DNA from: Alnus glutinosa
Taxonomy: Eukaryota > Streptophyta > Magnoliopsida > Fagales > Betulaceae
Reading direction: 5' to 3'
DNA length: 64,000 nucleotides
NCBI RefSeq assembly: GCF_958979055.1
Contig: NC_084886.1
Coordinates: forward strand, 10,464,654-10,528,653
Shown here: piece after piece, positions 25,151 to 36,800 of the stretch
How positions within the stretch are numbered: the first letter of the stretch is position 1
How the letters are laid out: each line of letters opens with the position of its first letter
Program-made: the position numbers and the translations under genes
The notes under the pieces: generated by a model
The model's database searches: none
Told to the model about the DNA's origin: nothing
What the model saw: only the letters and a program-made list of their open reading frames with translations

Positions 25151-25530
25151 AAACATGTAGGAGGCTTAGGATGGTCTTTCAGCTATAACCCCCCAGGTAA
25201 AAAGTACTTCTGACATTGAAAGAAGCTTGATGTGATGCACAAATGGGAGAATGAGGGTAGAACATAAATTTGTAAAGCTTGTGGCTTGGCAAAGTTGGTT
25301 GTTTTATTTGGGGGGTGGAGGAGGAAGATTTTTGTGAATTTGAAGATTTTGGGATGTGTTCTAAAATTTGTAGGAATTCTGTCATAGGCCGTTTCCTTTT
25401 CTTTTTTCCTCTCTTGGACAGAGTTTTAGCATGTGAATATGTTGAGCAAAGATTATGACTATTGTTATTCATTAGAAGACAACAAAAATTGACTGATCTG
25501 CTATGACCTTTTAGAAAATTATGTAGACAA
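25151..25530. other. 3' untranslated and flanking DNA of the NIPA gene
   Basis: This follows the TAG stop. A pyrimidine-rich TTTCCTTTTCTTTTTTCC run lies at about 25391-25410. No further gene-like frame was seen before the mini LTR element at 25531. Confidence 0.4.
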
Positions 25531-25803
25531 TGTTAGAATATTAATTAAATGATTAAATCAGTCATTTTTTATAAGCTCAAGCTTTTGAGATAAATAGTAT
25601 TTTAACATATTATTGAAGTAAATGTCTTAAGTTTGAACCTTGTATGTGTCAATTCCCAACACTTTAGTTAAATATTTCACATGTTCAGTCTCTCTTGTTA
25701 AGGAAGAGTTTGACTCCACACATGAAGAAGAGTGTTAGAATATTAATTAAATGATTAAATTAATCATTTCCTATAAACTTAAGCTTTTGGAAAGAGATTT
25801 CGT
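25531..25803 (+). mobile_element. SMART-like mini LTR element, best copy
   Basis: The left LTR, 25531-25607 (77 bp), starts TGTTAGAATATT and ends TTTTAACA. The right LTR starts TGTTAGAATATT at 25733 and is cut near 25803. The primer-site position reads TATTATTGAAGT, a decayed TGGTATCAGAGC. The internal region is about 125 bp and ends AGAAGAG. The overall plan and size match the other copies near 0.9, 1.8 and 16.7 kb. Confidence 0.65.
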
Positions 25804-26446
25804 TAGTGTTGCTCACGAACAAGATTTTTCGTCAATTAAAGTCCCATATTTTCACCTTTTAGCAATGCACCTAAAATTCTGCTGCTAAAAGGCAAGTTTA
25901 AGCTACAAACCGCAATTCATCTTTAATAAACTCGTGGCAACCAAAATTTAGACTAGGCTTGGCAAAAAGGAAGAGATGTATATGCAAGAGCATTTTTTAA
26001 AAGATCAAAGTTCCAGGACAAAGAGATGGAAGGAAGCCTTTGTGGAAGAGAGACAAGAGAGACAAACTTATTGAGGTCTTTGAAGGGAAGAAGGCTGCAA
26101 TGAAGCCAAATTTTTTAACTATAGTTAGATTAAGATACATGATTTTTGGAGAGGGCTGCCCTTTTTAATTTGAGGTTCATTGGAGGTAGTTCCTTGATGC
26201 TTGCCACATGACGAGCTTGAAGCAATACAACTGTTGTCTGTAGGCAGAAAGCTCCTAGGCTTTCTTAGCTCTTTGTGTGAGTGAGGCTTTATGTAAAATG
26301 GGCCTCAAGCTTTGGACCCTAAGCTTATTTATTTCCTCACTAGATGCTCTCCAAGCTTTGGCTCATACATTATATATGCCAATTTGAGTTTTTTTTTTTT
26401 TTTTTTTTTTTAATTGATGGAAAGGTTTACCACTTTTGGAATGTTG

Positions 26447-26994
26447 GGATGAAAATGCGGGCGGATAATAACGCTCGCATCCATTATCCGCGCATCCGAA
26501 TGTGATTAGTAAAAATCATTATCCGCATGTGCGGATGCAGATAGAGGTTTTTAAGTATGATGATGCAGTTAATAACCATATTTGCATACCCGTTATATAT
26601 ATAATATGTTGTATATATTTAACATATATATTTAATTAAATTCACCAAAATGATGTTTTTGTGTTATCTTATATGCGGATAGCAGGTTTTTCTTGTCAAT
26701 ATTTTTTCCTTTTACCCACTATAAATGGATGATGCATGAAGCTAAATAATGTATGAGATGAAAATTTCATGGCAAAATGATTAGCAAGTGTGATTTAAAT
26801 AATAATGTTCAACTATAAATGCATCTATGTATTTACTAAAAGCAGGAACTACAATTTCAAGGCTCAAGACGCTCAATTACCTCATATGCAGATAGCAGAT
26901 AATAGCCGCAATAACTACGCGGATGCAAATAATAATCACATAATATGGATATTGCTAATAACTTCAACCGTATTCGCATTTGTATTTTCACCCT
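26447..26994. mobile_element. 548-bp non-autonomous hAT-like element
   Basis: The left end GGATGAAAATGCGGGCGG and the mirrored right end (CGCATTTGTATTTTCACCC) resemble the GGGTGNAAAT ends of plant hAT elements. The interior is rich in GCGGAT/ATCCGC motifs on both strands. It is flanked by AATGTTG (26440-26446) and AATATTG (26995-27001), one mismatch, consistent with an aged 7-8 bp target duplication. No transposase frame is present. Confidence 0.55.
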
Positions 26995-27194
26995 AATATT
27001 GAAGGATAGAAACCATCTCAAGCTCTGAGCTTAAAGGCTCAAGAATGGTTATAGCAATGACAATAGGAAGATTGGGAATCCTATAACGGATGTTGTTTGT
27101 GCAATTTAGCTGGAAGAGCCCTAAATTTCGCAAAATGTTAAATTGGGTGAAATGTTGATTTTGCTTTGTTGTTCCACAAATAAAGCTAAATAGG

Positions 27195-27199
27195 AAAAA
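27195..27199 (-). terminator. RNA polymerase III terminator of the tRNA-Ser gene
   Basis: A run of five T on the minus strand begins one base after the discriminator base of the tRNA gene. Confidence 0.75.
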
Positions 27200-27200
27200 C

Positions 27201-27282
27201 CGTGAGCAGCAGGATTCGAACCTGCGCGGGCAAAGCCCACATGATTTCTAGTCATGCCCGATAACCACTCCGGCATGCTCAC
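27201..27282 (-). tRNA. tRNA-Ser (anticodon AGA)
   Basis: The minus strand folds as a type II tRNA of 82 nt. The acceptor stem GTGAGCA pairs with TGCTCAC, followed by discriminator G, as is usual for serine. The anticodon stem is CATGA/TCATG with loop CTAGAAA, giving anticodon AGA, which reads UCU. A variable arm (GTGGGCTTTGCCCGC) and a T arm with GGTTCGAATCC follow. The internal A and B boxes (GTGGTTATCGG and GGTTCGAATCC) are intact, there is no intron, and a T5 terminator follows at once. It looks functional. Confidence 0.95.
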
Positions 27283-27701
27283 CAGATGGTCAATACTTTT
27301 CTAAATACTTTATATTACTCATGAAAACTCACATACCACCTTTTGTTTTGTAATTTGTAATTTGTAATTTGTGCCCTCCTATATTTCCTCCGGAGGATCC
27401 CACAAAAATTCCCAACAGTTTTAGAAGACTTGGAAAGCATTGCATTTGTAGTTTGTACTTGCTGGTTTACTGCCCACTAAGCCTAACCCATTAACCAAAA
27501 ACAAAGAAAAAAGCCCAACTGTTCCAACTCCTAACTACTAGTACGAACAATTTACTCAGATATTTTTTTTTTGGTTTCTTTTGCTGTAGCAAACCCAGTT
27601 TTCCTCTTTCTTCCACTTTCTCTCCCAATTTTCCCGAGAAAACCCCCCCCCCCCCTCCGGAGCTTCCACCAGTCCCAATCCATCCTACCCCTCACCTCAA
27701 G

Positions 27702-27842
27702 GTAAGCCCTTTTCTTCATTTTGCTACTCAATTCTCTTTATTTTCTTTCTTCATCTGGGTGCTCTTCTTAAATGCCACACAATTCCCTATGCTGTGATAA
27801 TAGTACTAGGAGTAGGAATCTAATTTTGGGAAAATTTACTAG
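27702..27842 (+). other. probable 5'-leader intron of the trihelix gene
   Basis: CCTCAAG|GTAAGCCC at 27702 is a strong donor, and ...TTTACTAG at 27842 is a fitting acceptor 21 bp before the start codon. The region before it (27600-27700) is pyrimidine-rich, like a plant leader. This is inferred from splice signals only. Confidence 0.5.
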
Positions 27843-27863
27843 CACTCAACTATTGGTACCCAA

Positions 27864-29174
27864 ATGATGACTCCTCCGAGAAGAAAGAAATGGACTGAGG
27901 CAGAAGAGAAAACCCTAATCCTAAAGTATGGCGAGATGGTCTCCGAGGGGACCCTCTCCAAGATGAAAACCCGTGAGAAGAAGTTCAAACCCATTGCTTG
28001 TTATGTCAATTCGGTGCACCATGCTCGCGATCCAATCACCTTCCCTTGGCAATGGACTTGGAAGGACGTGTCCACCAAGGTCCAGAACATGAGGCACCAG
28101 TACTTGCTTGTCAAGCAAAAGATCAAGAAGCCCGACTTGGAGAATTCGGGCGGCGAGGAGTGTAATAATAGGGAGGAGTTTGACTGGGTAGAGGGGCTTA
28201 CGCATTGGTCAAATTTTTTGAGGTATAAAGAGGTTTTTGGGGATGTGGCGGTTGCGAATGGCAATAATAATGATTTGGTGGCGGTTATGAGTGGTGAGAA
28301 TGGTGGAGGGTTCGTGGGGAGGGGGATGGATATGAGGTTTGGGGAAATGGGTCATGATGGGAATGGGGATTTTGCGGTGGCGGGGATTAATGGGGTTGAG
28401 GATGGGGTTATGGCTTTGGGGTTTGAGTATGATGGGGAGGAAGTCGAGGAGAATTTTTATGGGAATGATCGCATGAGGGAGGGGAGGGATGCTGGTTTTT
28501 CTTATGGAGTGGAAATGAATGGGTCTAATTCGAAGAAGAAGAGGAAGGTGTTGAAGGGGTTGGAGAAGAAGGCATGGGGGTTTCTTGCAAACCAGTTGGG
28601 GCAGTTGAGGGAATTTGAGGCTCGGTTCGAGCAGCACGAGGTGGAGAGAGAGCAGGAGAGGCAGAGGAGAGAGGACGTTCGGGTGGAGATTGAGAAAGAA
28701 TGGGAATGGAAATGGGAAGAGAGGGAAAAGGAGAGGGAGGAGCAGGAGAAGGCTAGGGAGAATTTGAGGAAGCAGAGGATTCAAGAATGGGAAGCTATGG
28801 AGAGGGAGAGCGAGGAGAGGGAGAGAAGAAGAAGAGAGGAAGAGTTGATTCATGAGAGAGAGTGGCATGATAGGATGAATAGGAGAAGGTCCGAATGGAA
28901 GAAGAGGATTGATGAGGTGCTGAGTCAGCACCGGGCAGAAATGGGCCAGATTCAGACCCAAATTCTTCATGAGCAACAGAACCTTACTAGCCAGTTGCTT
29001 GGGATTGTCTCTCAATGGACTGCTCACCCAGCTGGGCTTTCTGATCATAATAGTGCTAGCAACCATTATCTTTCACAAATGATGCAGAATTTGCACCATG
29101 TGAATGGTATGGTTCATGGAGATACTAAGGTTGATGGAGATAATCAAGATGACCAATTCATTGTTGATGCTTAA
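27864..29174 (+). CDS. trihelix / Myb-SANT-like nuclear protein with charged C-terminal helix
   Basis: One open frame of 436 residues. An N-terminal DNA-binding-like domain (about 7-90) starts RRKKWTEAEEKTLI and includes PWQWTWKDVSTKVQNMRHQYLLVKQKIKK, with the spaced tryptophans and basic third helix of trihelix/Myb-SANT-like proteins. A Gly/Asn-rich acidic linker follows. KKKRKV at 224-229 is a classic nuclear localisation signal. From about 240 to 345 the chain is almost all Glu, Arg, Lys and Gln, expected to form a long charged helix or coiled coil. The tail is Gln/His-rich with LLGIVSQW. The likely role is a nuclear DNA-binding regulator that dimerises; target and partners cannot be read. 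The first of two adjacent ATGs was used. The gene is neighbour to a tRNA-Ser gene on the other strand. Confidence 0.8.
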   Translation: MMTPPRRKKWTEAEEKTLILKYGEMVSEGTLSKMKTREKKFKPIACYVNSVHHARDPITFPWQWTWKDVSTKVQNMRHQYLLVKQKIKKPDLENSGGEECNNREEFDWVEGLTHWSNFLRYKEVFGDVAVANGNNNDLVAVMSGENGGGFVGRGMDMRFGEMGHDGNGDFAVAGINGVEDGVMALGFEYDGEEVEENFYGNDRMREGRDAGFSYGVEMNGSNSKKKRKVLKGLEKKAWGFLANQLGQLREFEARFEQHEVEREQERQRREDVRVEIEKEWEWKWEEREKEREEQEKARENLRKQRIQEWEAMERESEERERRRREEELIHEREWHDRMNRRRSEWKKRIDEVLSQHRAEMGQIQTQILHEQQNLTSQLLGIVSQWTAHPAGLSDHNSASNHYLSQMMQNLHHVNGMVHGDTKVDGDNQDDQFIVDA

Positions 29175-29404
29175 GGTGGTGTTCCAAAAAATATTTTCTG
29201 CTTGCTAGGCTGAAGTTATGAGAGGTTTTGCCAGAGTGATTATGGTGATGGAAAGCAGTGTAAAGGTCAGAGAATTGTTGAATTATAATGTGTACTTTCT
29301 TCAATTAGTTACTGTTGTACACTGATCTATGTACTTTGGATTCTAGTCAATAAGGACAAAAATTTATCTATTTATATTTTTTATGTAACTATATTTTGTA
29401 AAAG

Positions 29405-29440
<36 letters not shown>

Positions 29441-30617
29441 TCTTTTTGATATAATCCGGTGGCAAAATGGGTACAAGTTCAGATGATTGTTGAATGCATT
29501 CTAAGGTTACTAGGTTAGTGTATTTTGACTGTTATATATATTTTTATTAATTTCTAAATTACACACATATGAGTGGAACTCCAACTCGCCGTTTACCTCC
29601 TTATGGGGAAGTGTCATTTGAGTCAGAACTCATTGGCTTGAATGTTACTTTATAGTCAAAGTTATAACTCTGAACCTCAACTCAAGTAAACTTTAATCCT
29701 AATTAAATTAGAGTCAGTTATAGTCGAATGAGGCTCATATTTGATATAATGATCTATCTATTATTTTTCACTTTTTGCTGGGTGTGTTTGTCCTATTCAG
29801 CTGTGTGGACAGGCTATCATCACTAGGCTTTCAATATGTAAGTTTACCTGCTAGTGTATATATATATATATATATACTTCAACAGAGAACACAGCCAATT
29901 TAACATGTAAGTGCATTGTGGGAATGAATTGATTGGAAAAAGAAATCATGGCATTCAACCTGCATTGTGAGTGTCTGCTTGTGTGAGCAAAGGGACCAGT
30001 TAGCGTTATTACTGTTTGTATCACTGAGCTGGGTAGCAATAGTCTCTATATCTCTTCCCTACCAGGCCAGGCTGAACCAGGCACCACTTGGAATGGACGG
30101 CACAGCCCACCTGCATCATTTGATGAAAGTGACTCAATTGAACTGGTGAGGTGAAATCTCTAACTTATATGATGAGGTGAAAGCTACGGACTTACCTAAT
30201 CAAGTTTCAAATACAGTTTATTTCCGTTTTCTCTTTTGTGATAAGGCCTCATGCTTTTGTACATCAGTAAGCATCACTTTTTTTTTTTCCTTTTCTGGGG
30301 GATGGGGTGGAGTGGGGGTGGGGGTGGGTTTGAGAATAATTTGTTGGACTCACTTGCACATGTAAATTTTTATGTTAAAATTCATTGCAGTGTGAAACTT
30401 TTTATCTGATTTGAATTTAGCCCTTAGGTTTTTATCTGATTTGAATTTGGTCATTGGGTTTCTAATTCCAAGAATATGGTCCTTAGGTTTTGTTCAAAAT
30501 CCGTCAAAATGAATGGTTTGTCATATGTCACGTGCGTCTCAATTGACACATTAACGTTCATATCAACACCTAATATCAATGTCATATCATTAAGCGCTAA
30601 ACTATCCATATGAAAAC
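29175..30617. other. 3' flank of the trihelix gene, no gene seen
   Basis: 3'-untranslated DNA with a candidate AATAAG signal at about 29348, a poly(T)/poly(A) junction near 29407-29440, and AT-rich sequence with a (TA)n run at about 29859. No protein-like frame continues. Confidence 0.4.
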
Positions 30618-30620
30618 AAA

Positions 30621-30940
30621 AAACAAGAAAAACAGAAAACAAAAGATAAACAAAACAAAAAAAAAAGGCGCCAACTCCAAAAACAAAAATCATCTTCTTT
30701 GTCATCTTAATCTTCTAGGTTTATAGCGTTAGAGGAAAAACCATTAACTTTGACGCTGAGATAGACCTTAGCATGTCAAAAAACAAGAAAAACAGAAAAC
30801 AAAAGATAAACAAAACAAAAAAAAAAGGCGCCAACTCCAAAAACAAAAATCATCTTCTTTGTCATCTTAATCTTCTAGGTTTATAGCGTTAGAGGAAAAA
30901 CCATTAACTTTGACGCTGAGATAGACCTTAGCATGTCAAA
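30621..30940. repeat. perfect 160-bp tandem duplication
   Basis: Bases 30621-30780 recur without a visible difference at 30781-30940, including a 10-base A run, GGCGCCAACTCC and TTATAGCGTTAGAGG. Perfect identity implies a very recent event or an assembly artefact. Confidence 0.92.
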
Positions 30941-32864
30941 TGAGACACACGTGACAAATAGAAAATCGTTAACTTCGACGGTAAAGTGATAGAGGAACCT
31001 ATTTAAAATCTGGGCAAAAGCTAAAGACTGTATTCTTAAAATTGAAAACTCAAGGACTAAATTCAAATCAGATTTAAACTTAGGAGTCAAATATGATTTT
31101 GTCCTCTCTCTTTTTTTCTTTTTTTTTTTAAGTAATTAGACTCGAATATGAATTATGGTGTCTGCTTCATGACGTGGCAAATTGCTATCTCTAGAAAAAT
31201 TTCATCTTGCAATTTAAACAAGAAAAACCTGGATTGAACAGTGCGAACAGTCACTTGTGTGCACATAGAAGAGTGCTTCAACACATAAAGCTCTTAAAGA
31301 AGATATTACTTTGTACCTAGATAAAATTCCAACCTTAGAATTAAATCTACTGCAATATGTAATGCTCTGTTCAAATGTATAGTTATTTCATTGAAATAGG
31401 TCTATGCAGTAATTTTTGTGTGCGCAGGCGTGTGCGTGCAGGCGGATCCTTAGTACTCTATTAACACCCGACTCTATAAGGTACTTCAATCACCTGGGCA
31501 AATTTGAACTATTTTATTTTATTTTTCATTCTCTCATTTTTGTTTAGGGAGGGGGTGATACTCTGCTGGAAACAGTTGATTTTGACTCATTATGGTGTGC
31601 AGTTGTGTGTTGTAGCAGCTCTAGAAGAATTTTTTTTTTTTATGCTACATATTTATGAAGACAGAAGTCTGCTGGACACAGTTCCAAATATGATGTTGAA
31701 CTCATTATGATGTGGAGTTGGGAATGTAGCAGTGGCTGCCGAAGAATTTTCATATTCAGCAAAGACTGATCAAAAGATTTATGCTGGATACACTTTCAAA
31801 AAAAGAGCACTTTCTACAGGAGAATAATTTGATTAAATCCCTGTGCCATCTACTCTTTCCGACCCCCGGTTTGTCAATCAGAGGGCATTTGGATCTATTG
31901 GGTTACAGTACATCCCTGGGAAGGCAGGAGGTGGTGTCTTCACTATGTACTTTCTCATCCACTCTCTTCAATATTACCTTTCAATTGATTTGAACTTTTT
32001 ACATCACCAGCATTTCTGGGTCATCAATAATTCCATTACATGGTGACATAAATTGTTTAGGGAAAGCTCATTTCATCTTGGTCTGCCTTTTGCATGAAAA
32101 TCTTGAGGACATTTTGTAGTTTTGATGGGTAGCTCAATCAATTGGGAACCACGCCTCATCGAACAAAGATTTCTTATACATTTTCTAGTTTCATGGTGTC
32201 AAAAATGACATTGGCTACATTATGTCATGCACCAAAAAGCAAACTTCTGAGTTTACTGCTTTAGTCACTCACAACGTTTGCATTTTGACTTGGAAAATTA
32301 TTTGCTGTTTAGGATGTGAACAGGCGAACTTTGATCCTTTTTGCACGGTGGCAGACTTATGAACTGAATTGGCAAATATGCTGCGCATTGAGTTTTCAGA
32401 GAAAAGTCATAAATTTGTTCAAGATTTTGGTAGCTATGTCTCATACCACCTAGTGTTCCAGTGATGTCTCGATTTTGCTTTTTTTTTTTTCTTCCCTGAG
32501 TTTAATGTATTAGTGATGTCACTCCGGTTATTAGTCTCCTCAAGTCCTTTTAGTGTAAAATAGGAAGAAGAAAAAAACACTCGGATTCTATCTGATTGAA
32601 TTGTGTTAACCATCTGGCTTTGCCTTCGAACTCTGTTGTTACCGATTCAATCACTTGATCATCTCCTACACTAAATTTGTTTGAGAATCTGTACCCATTT
32701 GATTAATCAAGATTAAGCTCCTAAAATTTGATTTGATGAAGCGGAGAGCCCAAATGTTATTGGAAACTACTCCCTCGTCTCTTGTACTGTCCTTTTGAGC
32801 TAACAAGTTCTTCGTTTTATATTGTTGTGCTACTTCCCAATGGGAATAGCAGTGACAAAAACCA
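30941..32864. other. intergenic stretch without a recognised gene
   Basis: Around 31560-31710 two diverged copies of a CTGCTGG...CAGTT...CTCATTATG block lie about 100 bp apart. Otherwise no protein-like frame, RNA gene or bounded element was found on either strand. Confidence 0.4.
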
Positions 32865-32869
32865 AGAGG

Positions 32870-33520
32870 TTTTTGCCCTCCAATGAAAAGATTGACACCT
32901 TAACATTAAATAAGAAAAGTAAATATTAACAAAACTTAACAAAACACTGGATCTAAACCCTCTTATTCACTCTTTTAAAAAAAAAACCAAAACAAAAAAT
33001 CATCCCATCCCAAATGCCGCTGCCACTGCCCCACGTCAGAATTGGAGGTGGTTGCCACTAGGCCGCGCGGCCACCTTCGGGGTCTGGGGGTGGATATCGG
33101 GCCACCCTATACCCTGGGGGTGACCACCCGGCTACCCCAGTCCATGGGGCGGCCCCGCAACCACCCTCGAGCTCTGGGGGTGGCCTTCAGGCCAATCCTA
33201 GATCAATCTAGGGCTAGCATGATGGCCACCCCAAGCCTTGGGGGTGGTCGTGCGGCCTTTTGTGGTGATTCCGACGACTTCTACATGTATCCAATGAAAT
33301 CTAGAAATTTCCAACAAAGGCATCCAGCGTGGAGCAGTGATAGCGGCATCTAGGGTGGGCGGTGTCTGGGAGTTTTTTTTTTTTTTTTTTAAGACTAAAA
33401 AAGTAAAAAAAAAAAAAAGAAAGAAGAATTTGGTTCAGTGTTTTGCAAACAATTGTTTTTCTTGTTATAGACCGATGTGTCAATCTCTTATTGGTGAACA
33501 TAAAACCATAATTTTCTGCC
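32870..33520. mobile_element. possible large MITE with GC-rich GGGGGTGG core
   Basis: CCAATGAAAAGATTGACAC near 32880 is mirrored by GTGTCAATCTCTTATTGG near 33477. Between them lies a GC-rich block (33040-33360) of repeated GGGGGTGG and CCACCC motifs like the core of the MITE at 13437. No target duplication could be fixed, so the edges are uncertain. Confidence 0.4.
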
Positions 33521-33835
33521 CTGACCAGACAGAAGGGGCTCTCCTTGCCCATTGGAACATTTTTATTTAAACAGAGAAAATCAGGATTCCTTAAGCCTTA
33601 CGAGGAATTGAGCTACTTCAATTCAAGTTTGACCCCCTGTCCATAAGTACAGCTTTCAATCATCTTCCCAAGCAATATGCTACTCTCATTCAGTGCACAA
33701 TTAAACATCTAAAACTGCATGAAGCATTTCAGCAAATTCTCTTTTGCTGTGCGAATCGGGTTGAACTCCAGGTTCCTGCATTCAACGCCATGGTCACAAT
33801 TCTGATTTTTGACCCTTCCGAATGATATGCAAGAA

Positions 33836-36800
33836 TCATAGCAGTCGTTTTTCTGAACCATCAGAATGGAGTTCTAAGCGCATTTGTTCTACAAGTATCC
33901 TTTCAACAGCGTCGACAAAGGTTGACACATTCTGCCGTATTTGTATAGTTAAGGAGTTCGCCAATTCCTAATGGATCAAAATTAAGAAACCAGAAAGGGG
34001 TAAAAATCAGTTAGAAAACTAAACAAACACATGTGGAATCAATGAGATGCATAGGTCCAAACAAAAAAGAAAATTTTTATCATCTTCAGAAGGTTTCTTT
34101 CACCATTTACAAATGTATCATCTCCACCATTCATGTCACATCACAGTTGTCAAACTTGCTCTTAATTTTCAAATAAAGGGTTCAGATGAGACAATATGAA
34201 CGGATTTGAAAGAAACACACCTTATTGAACATAAATATTAGACAGAGCCCAATTCACTTCCAGGTCAGTATAAGAATAGCCTCACAAATCCCTTCAAAAT
34301 CACATTTCGCAAAAATCGGAAGGTAAAAAATTTATAGAAAAAAAAAAAAAAAAGGTTATCTGATAGAAGTTCCCCCTCATTAGTACGTGTCAACTAAAGC
34401 CCTTTTTTTTTGTTCTCGTTTATTTTGAAGAGATTGAATAACGCACTCGACACATACACTACTATATACATACAAAACATCGATATATACATATAGTGAA
34501 AAATATAAACACAAAGATATATCTATGTAAAAACAGATTGTCTTGCGTTTCTTTTTCATCTTCACTTTCTTCTCTCTTCTCTGCAAGTTGGCACTAACAA
34601 AAAGACTATTTAATCATCTATCTTACAGCCAAGACACCATCTAGCATTTTGCTTTTGCCACTGCTCCCATAGATATGGTCTTATAAAAAAAAAAAAAATG
34701 TGAAAGAGGCATGAGTTAATTATACAAAGCCGGCCTCCAGGAATGTCTATGCTTGTTTAGAAGCCTAAACGACAGTAATTGCTCTTTCCAGAAACCATGG
34801 GCAGGTTTCTGTCTTCCAAAATGCGCCTACTTTACATTGATGGAGTCATTTTCCTATTGTAGGAATAAATCGTCCAAGAAAGTCACAAATCTAGATATAC
34901 ACACACAAATGCATGTTCATGCTTACAGCATCATAGCTAATTGAAGGTTTCTTTTAAGAGCTCCAAATTTTGAAACTACAGGAACTTTCTTTCATCCGAA
35001 AGTTTTTTTTTAAATGTATATTCATTTAATGCGCATTACTTTTTTAAAAAAATAAAAGAAAGAAAGAAAAAAAGAAGCAATGTGGAAAGAAAAGAAACAA
35101 AAATAAAGAAAAAATAACACTTACCTCGACTTTGCAAAGAAAAGTTAAAGAAATCTCCTTTGAATGATCTGAGCTCTTGAGAGATATCAGCTTCAACGGA
35201 GAACTTAATACTGGCCAACCTTGAGGGAACTTTATAAATGCATCAACTCCGCCAACCATATGAGCTACTATAGTCTCAACTCTATCCAAGTACTCAAATG
35301 AGTGTCTGCAACGGGAACTACATCGGTTTAAAAACTCCATATGACAAAGATAGTATAGTATAATCTACTGAAAACTGATCAAATAATTTAACCTATTCTA
35401 CAAATGATAAAATGTCAGAACATCAGAACTACACAGACTTGTGATAGGTAACAGTCTCACCTTGATTTATTTGCATTGTTTACTACAAGTCGCCTTAGAG
35501 TGCAGAGAGTAATCCTATCTTGTGTTTTTGTTACAAACCACCGCAATGAAGACTTACTGCAGAGTAGATTCCATGAATCAAATCAGAAAAAATGCTGTTT
35601 GGTTTTGTTTCACCTAGTAACATCTCATGTTTATGAAAAGTAATGTAGTTTGTGGGACAGCGAACCATTCAGAAAGCCTTTGCAGAAAGAGATCTTGCTA
35701 ATAATAAACAATGGATTAAAGAAACAGAGCATCATCTGTAAAATTGATATTATCAAGTAATGTCAAACTTATGACATTTTGTGGTTACAGGAGATGAACT
35801 TGAAGTGAGTAAAAGTTTTTGAGATATCCGAAGCTTTTAATTGCTAGGAGGACAGTAGTCTCCAAAGTATGGCTTCTGAAGATTCAAGCACTAGCTGACA
35901 CCAGTTAAGCAAAATCATTATAATCATAAACATTACCATGCTTAACAGCCTCTTGTAACTAGTAATTTAGTTACACAGAAACTAGATAGGAGCTGATTGT
36001 TGCAAGGCACAAGGCAGAACATAGTTACCGTAATTCACCACTGTCCTACAAATCATAATTTGAGATTGCTGGATCCAAAATGTGGTAAACTTAAGTCTCA
36101 ATAAGCTCATTGGAAAAATTAGCTTCTTTTTCTTCCTTGTTTAGCCCTTTTTGAAAGGTGTAGAGAATATTACTTATCTTAGGTAGATAATAAAATTTTG
36201 GCCAAAACTAGGCAAAAAAATTAAGACTACTTTATCATATTCTGACTTCTTTTTTTGATAGGTAACAAATCGTTTTAATTAATAAGAGGAGAATGTTCAA
36301 GTACACAAGAATAACCCAAAGAATTTGAAGGAAACCGCATACACAGCTAAAATTAGAAGGAAACTTCACAAAATTGTCATTGACTAGAAAGAAGCATATG
36401 AATTGTGAAAGATGCCTGAAGAGGTAATCTGACATGAATTCAGAAATTAATGACTTCAGCTGACATGAGACATGATCAAAAAAGCAAGCAATAGAAGACT
36501 TCAGAGAACAAAAATAGGTTTCCAGTTCCAGTTGATCTTTGTCAGACTGGGAGTTTAGTTTAACCCACAATTATCTTCGAGCAGAAAATTGATTGCTCAT
36601 TCACAGAATGAGGTTTTCCAGTGTATGCACTCCAAATTTTGTTTATATCAATCAGACTAAGGAAAGAGAGACATTGTGGCATGATTTAGAATCCAAACAG
36701 CTAGAAAAGGTTAAGACAGTTAACAAGAGTGCAGTTTACAATAACGGTTAAGAGATGTGGTACAAGTTGAAAGACACCCAAGATAACCCATAGTAACCAA

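Noticed and set aside
28209-29066. 285-codon open frame on the minus strand opposite the trihelix gene
   Set aside because: It is the complement of the GA-rich charged-helix coding region. The peptide is Leu/Pro-rich low complexity with no family resemblance.
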